64,000 bases of DNA from Microglena sp. YARC (GCA_022414725.1 CM039465.1:152501-216500); one strand, 5' to 3'. Shown: positions 55,801 to 64,000, numbered from the stretch's first letter. Notes: generated by a model not told the origin, from the letters alone. Translations and numbers: made by a program.

Positions 55801-56757
55801 ACCTATCCGACGGGACTGGGTTTATTAGACCAAATCCGGAATTGTTACGCACATGCGGTGAACCTATCTACGAGATTAGCAACGTTGTTGATCACAAGAT
55901 ACAGTCTGGTACGGTGTATTACTATGTACAATGGTTACACTCAGACCATGTTCACTCTTGGGAACTCGAAGAAGAGTTGTTACCTATGTGCTCTGAACAA
56001 ATCGATTTGTATTGGAGACAACACCCTTCTCGGGTACGACCCGTGATAGGTGCCAGCGACCCGAAACCTAAAACGGTTAAAAAACCTATTCACAGGGATT
56101 ATGCGACTGTAACCCCTGATGAGTTTCTCATTCGAAAGAGTACTAGACTTCAGGAGAAGGCTAGGGCTAGAGAAGGGGGAATTGTGGTGGATAACGATCC
56201 TCCCACTGAGTTGCCACGCGGTGGTGACGACTTTCCGACAGATGACGAACGACTTCTGTAGGCATTTGAAACCGAGCGAATTGACCTACTGATCAGTGTC
56301 TGATCAGCTACTCGGGAATACTTAAAACGAGGGTTCCATTAGGGTCTAGACGCGCTGGAAGCGGGAAGGGAGTCTTAAGCCGTGCTTCTGACTCTTAGGG
56401 CCGTCTAAACTCCTGAGATCATTTCTTAGGCTTCCAGTTACAAGACAATCCGTGTTACAAGGTATTCATATACCACACCCATCATGCATATCTGTATATG
56501 GGGCGCACCTGGGAGGCAGTGCCCGGGGGGCATATCTCGCATGTGCCGGTGGTAGTCTTGTCGCCAGGAGTCGACAGAAGCTGGTACCCATCGTAGCAGC
56601 TCAGAGCGAAACCCTTTGGCGTCAATCGACGGTAAAGGAGGCCTACATCTCGGAACTGGGCGTTCACTGAAGTCAGAGATGCCAAGGCGAACCAGGCCAG
56701 CACAGGCATGGCAGCTATGCAAGAGGCACAGGGCCGATAGCTGGGAGTAAGTCCCAT
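47233..56757 (-). CDS. Secreted cysteine-rich protein with ~26 GCC2/GCC3-type repeats and proline-rich tail
   Basis: Exon 1 is 56757-56509 (83 codons) and exon 2 is 48783-47233 (516 codons plus stop). The phase-0 intron has GTGCGC donor and CTGTAG acceptor. The join CEICPPGTASQ / GGLNCIPCPVG keeps the repeat spacing exactly, which supports the model. Exon 1 has a hydrophobic signal peptide, best from a second in-frame Met at 56709 (MPVLAWFALASLTSVNA). About 26 units of the form C..CP.GT(Y/F) follow, about 20 residues apart, as in ephrin-receptor-like/GCC2-GCC3 modules. One unit has lost its CxxC (TAWTYAPAGT, near 48250). The C-terminus is FFCPPTPLSPPPANPRPPP, a pherophorin-like Pro-rich tail, ending GRRRV. 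No membrane segment is seen after the repeats. It is likely an extracellular-matrix or adhesion protein. The 7.7-kb intron holds a Gypsy element in antisense orientation. Expression is unknown. Confidence 0.8.
49012..49170 (+). pseudogene. Helitron Pif1-type helicase C-terminal fragment
   Basis: The plus-strand frame contains RPVFPPGQLYIAMSPVR and TPNIVYKEVF. The GQLY.A.S..R motif (SF1B helicase motif VI region) followed by N(I/V)VYKEV is the typical C-terminus of Helitron Rep-helicase proteins. The catalytic Arg region is altered (SPVR for SRVR). Nothing upstream remains. It lies antisense in the intron of the cysteine-rich gene. Confidence 0.65.
49555..49604 (+). repeat. Fragment of dispersed element E (GGGGCTCCGCCAAA end)
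   Basis: GGGGGCTCCCGTCCCCCAGG ... GGGGGGCTCCGCCAAA, the hairpin end shared with 7130-7190 and 57258-57300 (minus). The rest of the intron to 50848 holds G and C runs (49807-49841 poly(G), 50529, 50649) and no gene. Confidence 0.5.
50849..51143 (+). repeat. 5' LTR of the Gypsy element
   Basis: 295 bp, TGTGGTGGATAACG ... TATACCACA. Its first 79 bases equal the part of the 3' LTR that encodes the end of the pol product. Confidence 0.95.
51235..52909 (+). pseudogene. Gypsy gag
   Basis: ATG at 51235 (MASSSAQAAAAPPSEVPDVD). A frame change near 51330 moves to KLSKEKRKGAGGPAPSPPD. A coiled-coil-like stretch and PPAGPP/AGSPATPPAP repeats follow. Another change near 52120 leads into the capsid: NFFGGVATEWLDHLM, FLNFYDPYHADDDINARQRL and RQTSTVRHYAMAF. 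It ends after a zinc-knuckle-like CYKCG...CPSC and a stop at 52907. Confidence 0.85.
52956..56261 (+). pseudogene. Gypsy pol: protease, RT, RNase H, integrase, chromodomain
   Basis: The protease has GKVLIDSGADSVFVDAE near 53125-53175 and then breaks. A frame change at about 53222 joins it directly to RT, and the usual PR end and linker are missing. RT: WRMAIDYRKLNKVT, LPFGLANAPSAF and catalytic VVIYLDDILIYS (53612-53647). A TAG at 53858 interrupts the RT-RNase H connection. RNase H: VTDASVVGTGGVL and TDHEPLVYLANQ. Integrase: HHCC region HDTQRSGHGG ... HCDSCQRVK, then the core with MDFIVGLPKS, ISDRDVKFTSKF and HPQTDGQTERMNSVLED; a frameshift lies near 55085. The C-terminus has a chromodomain (IYEISNVVDHKI ... 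YYYVQWLHSDHVHSWELEEE). The last 26 codons lie in the 3' LTR. Confidence 0.9.
56183..56477 (+). repeat. 3' LTR of the Gypsy element
   Basis: 295 bp, three mismatches to the 5' LTR. The pol frame continues 79 bp into it and stops at TAG 56259-56261. Confidence 0.95.
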
Positions 56758-57649
56758 GCCTTGGGTTAGTCCCCGCTGGCGTGTGTTACGTGGAGCTGTA
56801 GCTGGGTGGCAACAAAGGTAGGGTAGCGGTATAAAGAGCAGTGGTTGCTCTTCGAAGCAGGCAGTGAAGGTTCCAGAAATCCAGACAGAAGGTGGCGAAG
56901 TATTTGGGGTAGGCAAAAGGGTGCGTGACGGTTGGCTTTTGGAGGGGTAGGACTTCCGAGGGAGGGAGGAGCCTTCTTACGAATTGAAGGATGAGGTGAA
57001 TGGAGATGGGTAGCTCTCTTGGTATGCTTCTGCTGTTATGACATCGCGAGCCGCATCGGCGCACTTACAAGGCGGGGTGGGGTCGGTTCGGGAAGGTGTT
57101 GGGAAGCGGACAGCGGCGGACAGCCTGCCGGCAATTGCCCGCGGCCCTTTGGGCTGGCACGTGTTCACAGCTCGACATCACACTCAGTCATAACCAGACA
57201 TCACACTAGGCCAGTCATACCCAGTCATAAGGTGGCACCAGGGGCAGGGGTGTCACCGTTTGGCGGAGCCCCCCCTTCTGGGGGGCGGGAGCCCCCAGGG
57301 TTACCCCACGGGTTACCCCGTTGTCCGTTTGACCTCCGGGAAGCCTGAAACGTCAGCCAACGGTCTCGTAACTGACTCGCTTCCGTTGCCGCCTGTCGCT
57401 CTGTTGCGAACACTCTCCAGCATTTTTAGCGTCGCTTGCGACGCTGCATATATAGAACTTGTCGTCACAGGTCCAACCTAGAAGCCTGAAGCCCAAGACA
57501 CCAAAGAACGCATGGGAGGGATCTCCACTGTTCCGTCTGCCATGAGGCAGCTTGTTATTACTTCTCTTTCTTTCTTTCTCGCATCCAGGCTTCTTTCTTT
57601 CTACTGACATTCTTTCTTCTGGAGTTACTGTCGCGAGAAGGGAAAGACC
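56758..57649. other. 5' flank of the cysteine-rich gene, with dispersed element E copy 2 (57245-57445, minus)
   Basis: The reverse complement of 57245-57445 carries GCGTCGCAAGCGACGC, GGAGAGTGTT, GGCAACGGAAGCGAGT, CAAACGGACAACG and the CTCCGCCAAA hairpin, matching 6940-7190. A TATATA lies at 57450. No gene is seen apart from the start of the split ORF at 57650. Confidence 0.5.
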
Positions 57650-58030
57650 ATGGCGCGTGCAGGCGAGTGTGACAGATAACGATCCGTCACCTGCGCTACC
57701 TCGAGGTGGCGACGACTTCCCCAAGGAAGGGGAACTGACATGACCTGTCGGACGGTTCGAACCGTTAACCAGGTCCGCGCCTTACGTCCGCGCCCTACAC
57801 GCGCCCTTCAGACGGTTCGAGGACTCTGGAAGTCTAACTCGAATCAACGGGTTTATCGTTAAACCACGGGAGAATGTATGAGACTTAAGCCCGAAGCTTA
57901 ACTCTCTAGGCCAGAAAACAGAGAGGTTCAATTCCTTTCTCTCCTGATACTTTATATCAAGCTAAGACGTCTTTCAGACGTCACATTTGGTTTTGGAGCC
58001 TGTTCCTTTCTTACCCGATTTTTTACCGCT

Positions 58031-59141
58031 ATGTCTGCCTCTAACGCTATGGACCACGATGGTCACGCTGACGACCTCGATTCGTCTTCCACGTCCGAAA
58101 TTATTCGAGTCGCCAGAGCATCTGCGCTTGCAGACGCTCACGATCTTATCCGCCATCACAAGGAGGTTATTACCTCCTCCAGGAAGCAGTACCTTGCGTC
58201 CACTCTCATCGCGCACCAAGCGGCTTTGGACCTCATCCGCCAGGACGAGGAAGAGAAGGCTGCCATCGTCTCCGCTACGCTCCAGGCTACCCTCGCCGAG
58301 GCTCTGGCCAAGGCCGCTGAGCCTACCCCTCTGCAAGTCATGGAGGCCCTTATGGCCCAGGTGGCATCCGTCATTGCGGTAAGAGTGCCGACTAGTACCC
58401 CTCGTTCGACGAAGATGACAGAAAGACCCCCCGGTATGGACGGGCATTGCCGATAAGAAACTCCCTAGGGGGAAAGTTTGGTGGCACGCGTTGAACTTGT
58501 TCTGTGAGGTCAACGACATGAAGGACACCAAGTTCTTGGCCAATTTCTTTGGTAGTACTGCTTCGGATTGTTTTTTTCACCTTAACCATGACCCTGCCCG
58601 CCCTCACGAACTCACTTGGGAGGAAGCCGAGACCGCTTTCCTCTCCTATTACGACCCTAAGTATGGGAACGACGATCTCGTAGCTACCCAGCGCTTGCAC
58701 TCCCACGCTATTACGCAGACCGACTCTGTTCGACACTACGCCCAAGTGTTCCTCGCCGAGGTCCGCATCGCTGGTGGTATCGACCTGAAATCCCAGCTCA
58801 TTCTGTTCCGCCTTGGCCTGAAACCGACCATCGAATGCCGCTGCCGCTCGCACCCTACCAATGTCGGTGGCCGTTTCAACTCGCTTGACCAACTCATTGA
58901 CCTCGCCTCCAAGGTCGAAGACCGCCTGGCCACCATCGCACTGCCATATCTGACACCTGAAACCTCTGCTCTTACCACGCAGTCCCACGCAAAGCCTAAG
59001 AGTACTCAGGCTCACGGCAGGCAAAGGCCGGCTGGTGCCCCCGAGGGCTCACGCATTCAGGCTCACGGAAGGCTGAGGCCGGCTGGTGGCCCCGAGGGCT
59101 CCCGCATGCAGGCTCACGGCAGGCCAAGGCCAAATCAGTAA
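58031..59141 (+). pseudogene. Gag of the non-autonomous Gypsy element
   Basis: ATG at 58031 (MSASNAMDHDGHADDLD), an Ala-rich helical region, one frame change near 58400-58490, then capsid NLFCEVNDMKDTKFLANF, TAFLSYYDPKYGNDDLVATQ and TDSVRHYAQVFLAEVRIAGG. This is parallel to the capsid of the larger element. The C-terminus is three copies of QAHGRxRPAGxPEGSR (about 58999-59130). No zinc knuckle is present. Confidence 0.85.
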
Positions 59142-59349
59142 ACTGTTCGATCTGTACCGCTGTGTTCTTGACTCGGGTACGACAGGACGGAGACACGAGT
59201 CCCACAACGATACTTGGGCACGTGCTCTCGGGCACCTGCCCCGACGAAACCATCTGCCATGATAAAAGCAATGGAAGACTGGCCTACATCTACCTGCTCG
59301 TAGCATCCTTGGATTCGCCAACGTTTTCGAACATTAATCCATGAACATT

Positions 59350-59765
59350 ATGCCCTCAAGAGTCGCACCTTGTTCACAGTCCATGATACCCAACGTAGCG
59401 GGCACCCGGGGTTCGAACGCACGTTCAACTCTATCGGCCGTTATTACTGGTTGCCGATCCTGCCAATCCTGCTTTTGCAGATCTTGCCGATCCCGCCATC
59501 GACTTTGGCGATCCTGCCGGTCCTGCTTCGCAGATCTTGCCGATCCCGCCATAGTCTTTGTCGATCTTGCCGATCCTGCTCCGCAGATCTTGCCGATCCC
59601 GCCTTCGACTTTGGCGATCCTGCCGATCCTGCTTTGCAGATCTCGCCGATCCCGCCATAGTCTTTGCCGATCTTGGCAATCCTGCTTTGCCGATCTTGCC
59701 GATCCCGCCATTGTGGCCGATCTTGGCGATCCCGCTTAGCCGATCTTGCCGATCTTGCAACTCCT
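59350..59765 (+). repeat. Integrase remnant followed by CGATCCTGCC/GATCTTGCCGATCCCGCC tandem repeats
   Basis: 59350-59452 can be read as TLFTVHDTQRSGHPGFERTF ... GRYYW, the integrase HHCC start. It then passes into about 310 bp of a 15-48-bp repeat (TTGCCGATCCCGCCATAGTC, CTTTGGCGATCCTGCCG) that replaces the rest of pol. Leu/Pro/Ser-rich frames here are artefacts. Confidence 0.8.
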
Positions 59766-60139
59766 CAAAAATATACCTGGCCAGGTCCGCAACACACACA
59801 CAACGAACCGTACACACAACGAACACGAACCGAACACGCACCGGGACAAAACAGGGACTGATCACCCCTCATAAGTCTCGCTTCCGAACGACAGCGCACG
59901 TACGCTGACCCGAACGATGGCAATCCGACCGCCTTACCAACTGAGACCTATTGCACCCGATTGCTTCACACGAGTCGCTCTCAAACCTCCCGACACGATA
60001 CTCCCTTCTGACAGCCCTCAGGCGGTGTCTTGGTTTTACCATGCGACCCACGCCTTAGGCTGTGCGAAACAGGCCTTTCCAGCGCCCATACGCTAAACGA
60101 CATCGACCATCGACCTCCCCGATGGCTGACGCATCCACC

Positions 60140-60606
60140 CTACGTTCCACGTGTCCATACTCAAGGCTTACGTCCCCGATGGATCCCCGATAATTCGCCC
60201 CTATCCCGATCTTTCTGGGCTACCGACGACCCCTCTACAAAATTCGAACGGGTTCGTCTACGTAATCAGTGTAGTGGTCGACCACCAAATCGACTCAGGA
60301 CTCCTTCGCTACTTCGTACAGTGCCTGCACTCTGATCACGTCCATACGTGGGAACTCGAATCCGACCTCACTGTTCCAAACGCTCCCATCGAGGTCCCAC
60401 ACGTCCCTGATCCGCACGCGCCGGTCCGCCCCTGCACTCGTCGCGAGGACTCGCCAGAAACCCCTGACGAGTACGTCCTACGACAAAGCACACGACTCCA
60501 GGAGAAGTCGCGAGCTAGAGAGGGGGGAAATGTGACAGATAACGATCCGTCACCTGCGCTACCTCGAGGTGGCGACGACTTCCCCAAGGAAGGGGAACTG
60601 ACGTGA
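60140..60606 (+). pseudogene. Chromodomain C-terminus of the non-autonomous Gypsy element
   Basis: The frame reads VSILKAYVPDGSP, FVYVISVVVDHQIDSGLLRY and CLHSDHVHTWELESDL (chromodomain), then the TPDEYVLRQSTRLQEKSRAR tail, which is parallel to the larger element. It ends in the LTR with ALPRGGDDFPKEGELT and stop at 60604. Confidence 0.85.
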
Positions 60607-60969
60607 CCTGTCGGACGGTTCGAACCGTTAACCAGGTCCGCGCCTTACGTCCGCGCCCTACACGCGCCCTTCAGACGGTTCGAGGACTCTGGAAGTCTAA
60701 CTCGAATCAACGGGTTTATCGTTAAACCACGGGAGAATGTATGAGACTTAAGCCCGAAGCTTAACTCTCTAGGCCAGAAAACAGAGAGGTTCAATTCCTT
60801 TCTCTCCTGATACTTTATATCAAGCTAAGACGTCTTTCAGACATCACAGCGAGAGTGAGGAATGCGCTACATTCATTCAGCAAATCAATGCCGAGACAGG
60901 ACAGTGGCACAGACTGGCCATCGTCAAATTGTATGAAAGGATGTGGGTTGCAGGGTAGTCCAAGACGCA

Positions 60970-61115
60970 CGTCCTTGCGTCCCGGGACGCAACATGGGGA
61001 GGGCCGTTGCGTCCCAGGACGCAACATTGGCAGGGTCGGTTGCGTCCCGGACGCAGCCTCATAGATTGGTTGCGTCCGGGACGCAGGTTTTGGAAGTTGG
61101 TTGCGTCTCACGTCA
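60970..61115. repeat. Palindrome array GTTGCGTCCC-GGGACGCAAC, left cluster
   Basis: Five palindromes (TTGCGTCCCGGGACGCAAC and variants) start at about 60976, 61007, 61038, 61068 and 61098, with a period near 30 bp and non-identical spacers of about 11-13 bp. Confidence 0.85.
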
Positions 61116-61730
61116 TTACCCTGCGTTCTCATGCGTCCCAATGCGCCCCAGTGCGTCTGATGTGTCCGACTCGAGAGTGTCTCAGTGGGTGGTGCAGGAC
61201 GCAAAGGACTCTCTCAGCCACATAATTTGAATGGACTCGAACCTAAAAATCCCCCACATGCCCCCAGGCCCTGAGTAGATGAGCGGGGTTCAAACAGCAC
61301 CCTAGTCTAAAGCCTTTGAGTTTTTGATGTGATCGATTTATTCTGGTCTGGTCGATCTCTCCAAAAATATTCGAATCGTCAAAATGCAATCTCGCAGCAC
61401 GCCCAATGCTCCGGCCTAGCAGCGAAGGCTGGATGATTTTTTTGTTGCCAAGCCCGCTGCTGCTGCTGCCGCTGCTGGGACGCATCAAGCATGGAGAAAA
61501 AATGAGACGCAGTGGGACGCAGTGGGACGCATCAAGCATGGAGAAACATTGAGACGCAGTGGGACGCATCAAGCTGCTGTTGCTGTGGGAGGGGGAAAGA
61601 GGAATTTTTGGGACGCAACTTTCAAACTATACTGCGTCCCAGGACGCAACCTACGAAATTAGCTGCGTCCCTGGACGCAACCTACCCATTTGGGTGCGTC
61701 CCAGGAAGCAACTCCTGGGGTCCGTTTAGA
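61116..61730. repeat. GGGACGCA direct repeats and right palindrome cluster
   Basis: 61480-61575 has direct repeats GCAGTGGGACGCATCAAGC and ATGGAGAAA. 61630-61720 has three more palindromes (CTGCGTCCCAGGACGCAACC type). A 109-codon minus frame between (61572-61243) contains KKIIQPSLLGRSIGRAARLH but no clear start or splice sites. Confidence 0.7.
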
Positions 61731-62832
61731 CAACCCTGGTGGGTTGTTGAGGCACCAACACAAACACTTGCAAACAAACAAGGAGCATACAACTCTATGA
61801 AAGCAATCAAACAATAGAGCGGAAAGGAAGGCGGAAAGGGGAGGGTTGCAAAGACAGGGAAACCAGAGCACCTAGCCCAACAAACACGGGGGAAATACGC
61901 CATTGCCAGGATCTGTTATTCACCGGGTTTCACCGGCTCACCTAGAGTGACTTAGAGTGCACAGGACTACCTCCCTGCTGCACTGTACTGTGATGCCGCT
62001 GCCAGCTATGGCACGGACTCTGACGCCGGTACCCTGAGGTGCCGCGCCATCTCAGTACTTCCTCCTAGCGCATTGATCGAATGCTTATCTAACTGTAAAG
62101 ATCTTATCCTTACCGTCTTCCCCTCGTCTCTGTGCTTTGCACATACTCCGGAGATTCACAGGTTACGGTCCCTTCGCTTTAGATTGTCCTTGCTCGACGG
62201 TATTCCGAGCTGAAGGGCATTTTGATTGTTGTCGCGCGGAGTGAATCAATTGAAAGGATCGAGTAAGGCTCTCCACCCGACAAGAACCTCCCCGCTGGGA
62301 CACCACTCTTGTGCGGTATATCATCCGCGTATCCGGATTGATTCTGCTCCATTGAGCATCAAGCTGTCGTCCAGCACACCCCCCTGACAACCATCTCTAC
62401 CTCCACTGCGCCCCCACCACCCCCCTTCCCATCTCCCACGTCCCGTTGCGAAAGCAACCTCAGCCACCTCTCAACCACCTCCTGACCTATCAAACCCTCC
62501 AGATCTCTCCCAGGTTGGCCTCCACCTCCAACTCGCCCCTCCCACCACCAGATTCCATTTTTTCCCGCCCCAGTTGCTTCGCAATTTTTCACCACTTCTT
62601 CCAATCTCCTCCCCTCCCTTCGCCTCCAACCTCCCGAATCCTCATCCCCTGTTACTCGCACCCCCCCCCCCCCCCCTCTCCGCCGCTCCAATACCATCCT
62701 CTGTCATCGATCCCGACGCCATTCTGCTGCGTGGCCACACTTGACGGATCCTATCCGGCAATCTCCTGATGGGGGGCACATCCTGATCACCAAGGTGGCC
62801 ATCTCGCTGAACTTCAGTTCATCACCTCCCCA
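61731..62832. other. Untranslated or LTR-like region upstream of the edge ORF
   Basis: No partner copy is in the window, so an LTR cannot be proven. 62390-62700 is C-rich with a 16-17 base C run near 62660. A Pro/Ser-rich frame ends at TGA 62767, in the same frame as the ORF that follows. Confidence 0.35.
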
Positions 62833-64000
62833 ATGCATCCCTATCCTGAACGTTTGAGATTGAGAGAGATTGAGCCTGTCCATTGGAACGTCTACGAACC
62901 AGACAAGGATTTTGGTGAGTGGTACTCAGCTATCTGCCATGACATCGAAAATGCCCCTTATAGCAAGTTCATCAAGGCAGATGCTATGCTTGATTACCAG
63001 CCGGACGGTGAGCCATCACCTTTCGGTGATTATGATGATGATGATGATGCTTATGATGAGCGATACCCCGACAGAGAGGACTATCCCGACACTAGAATCT
63101 GTAGCTATGCAAACGGCATAGCATTTAGGTATATAGTTAACTCATTGTCCACTCCCCTTGTTCGCATGTTTGCCACGCACACAGACGTTGCGGCAAAATT
63201 ACTGCGAGACCTCAGATTGCACTTTGGAAAGATCAACCCTGTCATGGCCGAACATCATCGATCTGTCCCGACTGTTGCCCTTGCTTGCACGCCTGTGCCC
63301 GCTGTCGTAGCCGTCCCTCTGATGTCTGCAAATACAGCAATTGGGGACAACAGCCCCAGATCAACTATCGTTGACATTGAACACTTGCATGGGGGGGAAC
63401 TGTCTGACAATCCTGTCATGCCTCATACAAGTGTACCTGTTCCCCTTGCTTGCATGCCCCGTCAGACCTTCATCTTCCACCAACACTTCTTCCAAGATTG
63501 GCTTGAATCTATGGAAGCTGAATTCAAGGTATCCCACTACTACTTTCCCCCTGGATCTCACAAACTACCTCAGTTTCAGATTGAATACATCCTTGCGCAC
63601 CTTTCAGAACCTATCAGAAAGTTTGTCAAGTTCCACAACGATCCAGACGACATACTAGAAGCACTCAGATCCAAATACAGCCTCAGATCCACTGTCGTTG
63701 ATATTGAACACTTGCATGGGGGGGAACTGTCTGACAACCCTGTCATCCCTCATACAAGTGTACATGATGTAACCCATGATAACATCTCACGGACTGTCAC
63801 TCATGCCTCCTCTTCAGCACCTAGCCCTCGTGCCAACCCTGATGACTTGCATGAGGGGGATCTGAACTTAAACCCCACATCCACCTCCACGACAGAACCA
63901 TCCACCACTGGTATCTCATCCTGCTCCACCCAGCAAGACACCATGCCAACCACGGCCTGCATTCCCGTCATCCACAATAGTGACAAGATGACCCCATCAA
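62833..64000 (+). CDS. Long open reading frame running off the right edge, gag-like
   Basis: ATG at 62833 opens at least 389 codons with no stop before the window ends; an in-frame TGA lies at 62767. It begins MHPYPERLRLREIEPVHWNV and has an acidic run (GDYDDDDDAYDERYPD). Segments such as NSLSTPLVRMFATHTDVAAK and HYYFPPGSHKLPQFQIEYIL, then IRKFVKFHNDPDDILEAL, have the feel of an LTR-retrotransposon gag (segment around an assembly interface, then Y/W-rich helices). No zinc knuckle is reached. Two ~85-bp direct repeats inside (63359-63445 and 63677-63763) encode RST(I/V)VDIEHLHGGELSDNP twice. The alternative is a host gene of unknown family. Confidence 0.5.
   Translation, partial: MHPYPERLRLREIEPVHWNVYEPDKDFGEWYSAICHDIENAPYSKFIKADAMLDYQPDGEPSPFGDYDDDDDAYDERYPDREDYPDTRICSYANGIAFRYIVNSLSTPLVRMFATHTDVAAKLLRDLRLHFGKINPVMAEHHRSVPTVALACTPVPAVVAVPLMSANTAIGDNSPRSTIVDIEHLHGGELSDNPVMPHTSVPVPLACMPRQTFIFHQHFFQDWLESMEAEFKVSHYYFPPGSHKLPQFQIEYILAHLSEPIRKFVKFHNDPDDILEALRSKYSLRSTVVDIEHLHGGELSDNPVIPHTSVHDVTHDNISRTVTHASSSAPSPRANPDDLHEGDLNLNPTSTSTTEPSTTGISSCSTQQDTMPTTACIPVIHNSDKMTPS

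Larger units (their letters stand above)
50849..56477 (+). mobile_element. Ty3/Gypsy chromovirus-type LTR retrotransposon, complete ends
   Basis: 5629 bp with 295-bp LTRs (50849-51143 and 56183-56477) that differ at three positions (about 1%), so it is a young insertion. The LTRs start TG and end CA. The flanking 5-bp target duplication is CCCAT (50844-50848, 56478-56482). The primer-binding site starts at 51146 (TGGTTTCTTGAGCC). The polypurine tract AGAGAAGGGGGA lies just before the 3' LTR. The interior has gag, PR, RT, RNase H, integrase and a chromodomain, but carries frameshifts, a stop and a PR-RT deletion. This copy therefore looks non-functional. It sits 27 nt inside the intron of the cysteine-rich gene, antisense to it. 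Confidence 0.95.
57668..60848 (+). mobile_element. Internally deleted (non-autonomous) Gypsy element
   Basis: 3181 bp with 318-bp LTRs (57668-57985 and 60531-60848) that differ at two positions (0.6%). The target duplication is GCGAG (57663-57667, 60849-60853). The primer-binding site starts at 57988 (TGGTTTTGGAGCC), related to that of the larger element. The polypurine tract GAGAGGGGGGAA precedes the 3' LTR. It keeps gag, a short piece of the integrase zinc-binding region and the chromodomain tail. RT, RNase H and the integrase core are gone. Near-identical LTRs show recent movement, which must have used enzymes supplied in trans. Confidence 0.93.
57650..60958 (+). pseudogene. Small ORF or first exon split by the second Gypsy insertion
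   Basis: ATG at 57650 opens six codons (MARAGE) up to the LTR. After the element and one copy of the GCGAG target duplication, the frame resumes at 60854 with SEECATFIQQINAETGQWHR and continues to TAG at 60956. Without the element the ORF would have 40 codons. I do not recognise it; it could be a first exon with a donor near its end. This is inference from the frame being kept across the insertion. Confidence 0.35.

Noticed and set aside
60970..61115. CRISPR array
   Set aside because: Palindromes are imperfect and spacers only about 11-13 bp in a eukaryotic context with no cas genes; better called a palindrome repeat.
61243..61572. 109-codon minus ORF with KKIIQPSLLGRSIG
   Set aside because: Part looks protein-like, but there is no ATG in good context, no splice sites and no family; the start lies in a GCTGCTGCT/GGGACGCA repeat.

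Overview
This window is nuclear DNA from a eukaryote, most likely a green alga. The evidence is a plant-type TOM40 split by short GT-AG introns, a secreted protein of GCC2/GCC3-type cysteine repeats with a proline-rich tail of the kind common in green-algal extracellular proteins, and a mix of chromodomain Gypsy, Copia, Helitron, SINE-like and MITE-like elements. A prasinophyte such as Cymbomonas or Pyramimonas would fit, but that is inference. One run of exactly 1000 N (30458-31457) marks a scaffold gap.

Left third (1-19.5 kb): a minus-strand gene (9880 to 783; coding exons 9880-9779, 8742-8545, 5597-5454 and 1019-783) encodes a small UBA/CUE-like, Ser/Asp-rich then Lys-rich protein. Its introns are inflated by tandem copies of its own exon boundaries. 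Plus-strand TOM40 follows (five exons, 11815-17210). Then comes the first exon pair of a secreted protein of unknown family (19210-19548), cut off by a poly(C) run and satellite DNA.

Middle (19.5-38 kb): mostly tandem repeats. In order these are a 43-bp array, a 2-kb polypurine-biased satellite with a higher-order unit, a 1.3-kb CATCAC hexamer block, several noisy arrays on both sides of the N gap, a nearly A-free G/T block and a 62-base poly(C). The only gene traces are a frameshifted CXC (LIN54/TSO1-type) exon on the minus strand and a possible first exon at 35295.

Right (38-64 kb): a 1.15-kb Helitron with recognisable ends, a truncated minus-strand Copia, the cysteine-rich secreted-protein gene (exon 1 at 56757-56509, exon 2 at 48783-47233), and a Gypsy chromovirus lying inside that gene's intron. 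That Gypsy has 295-bp LTRs and a CCCAT target duplication. A second, internally deleted Gypsy (318-bp LTRs, GCGAG target duplication) splits a small ORF. After it come arrays of GGGACGCA-type palindromes and an open reading frame that runs off the right edge.

The most unusual theme is repeated tandem duplication of segments that span exon/intron junctions. It is seen in at least three genes: the UBA/SD/K-rich gene, TOM40 and the CXC gene. Every junction I could define in frame is phase 0.
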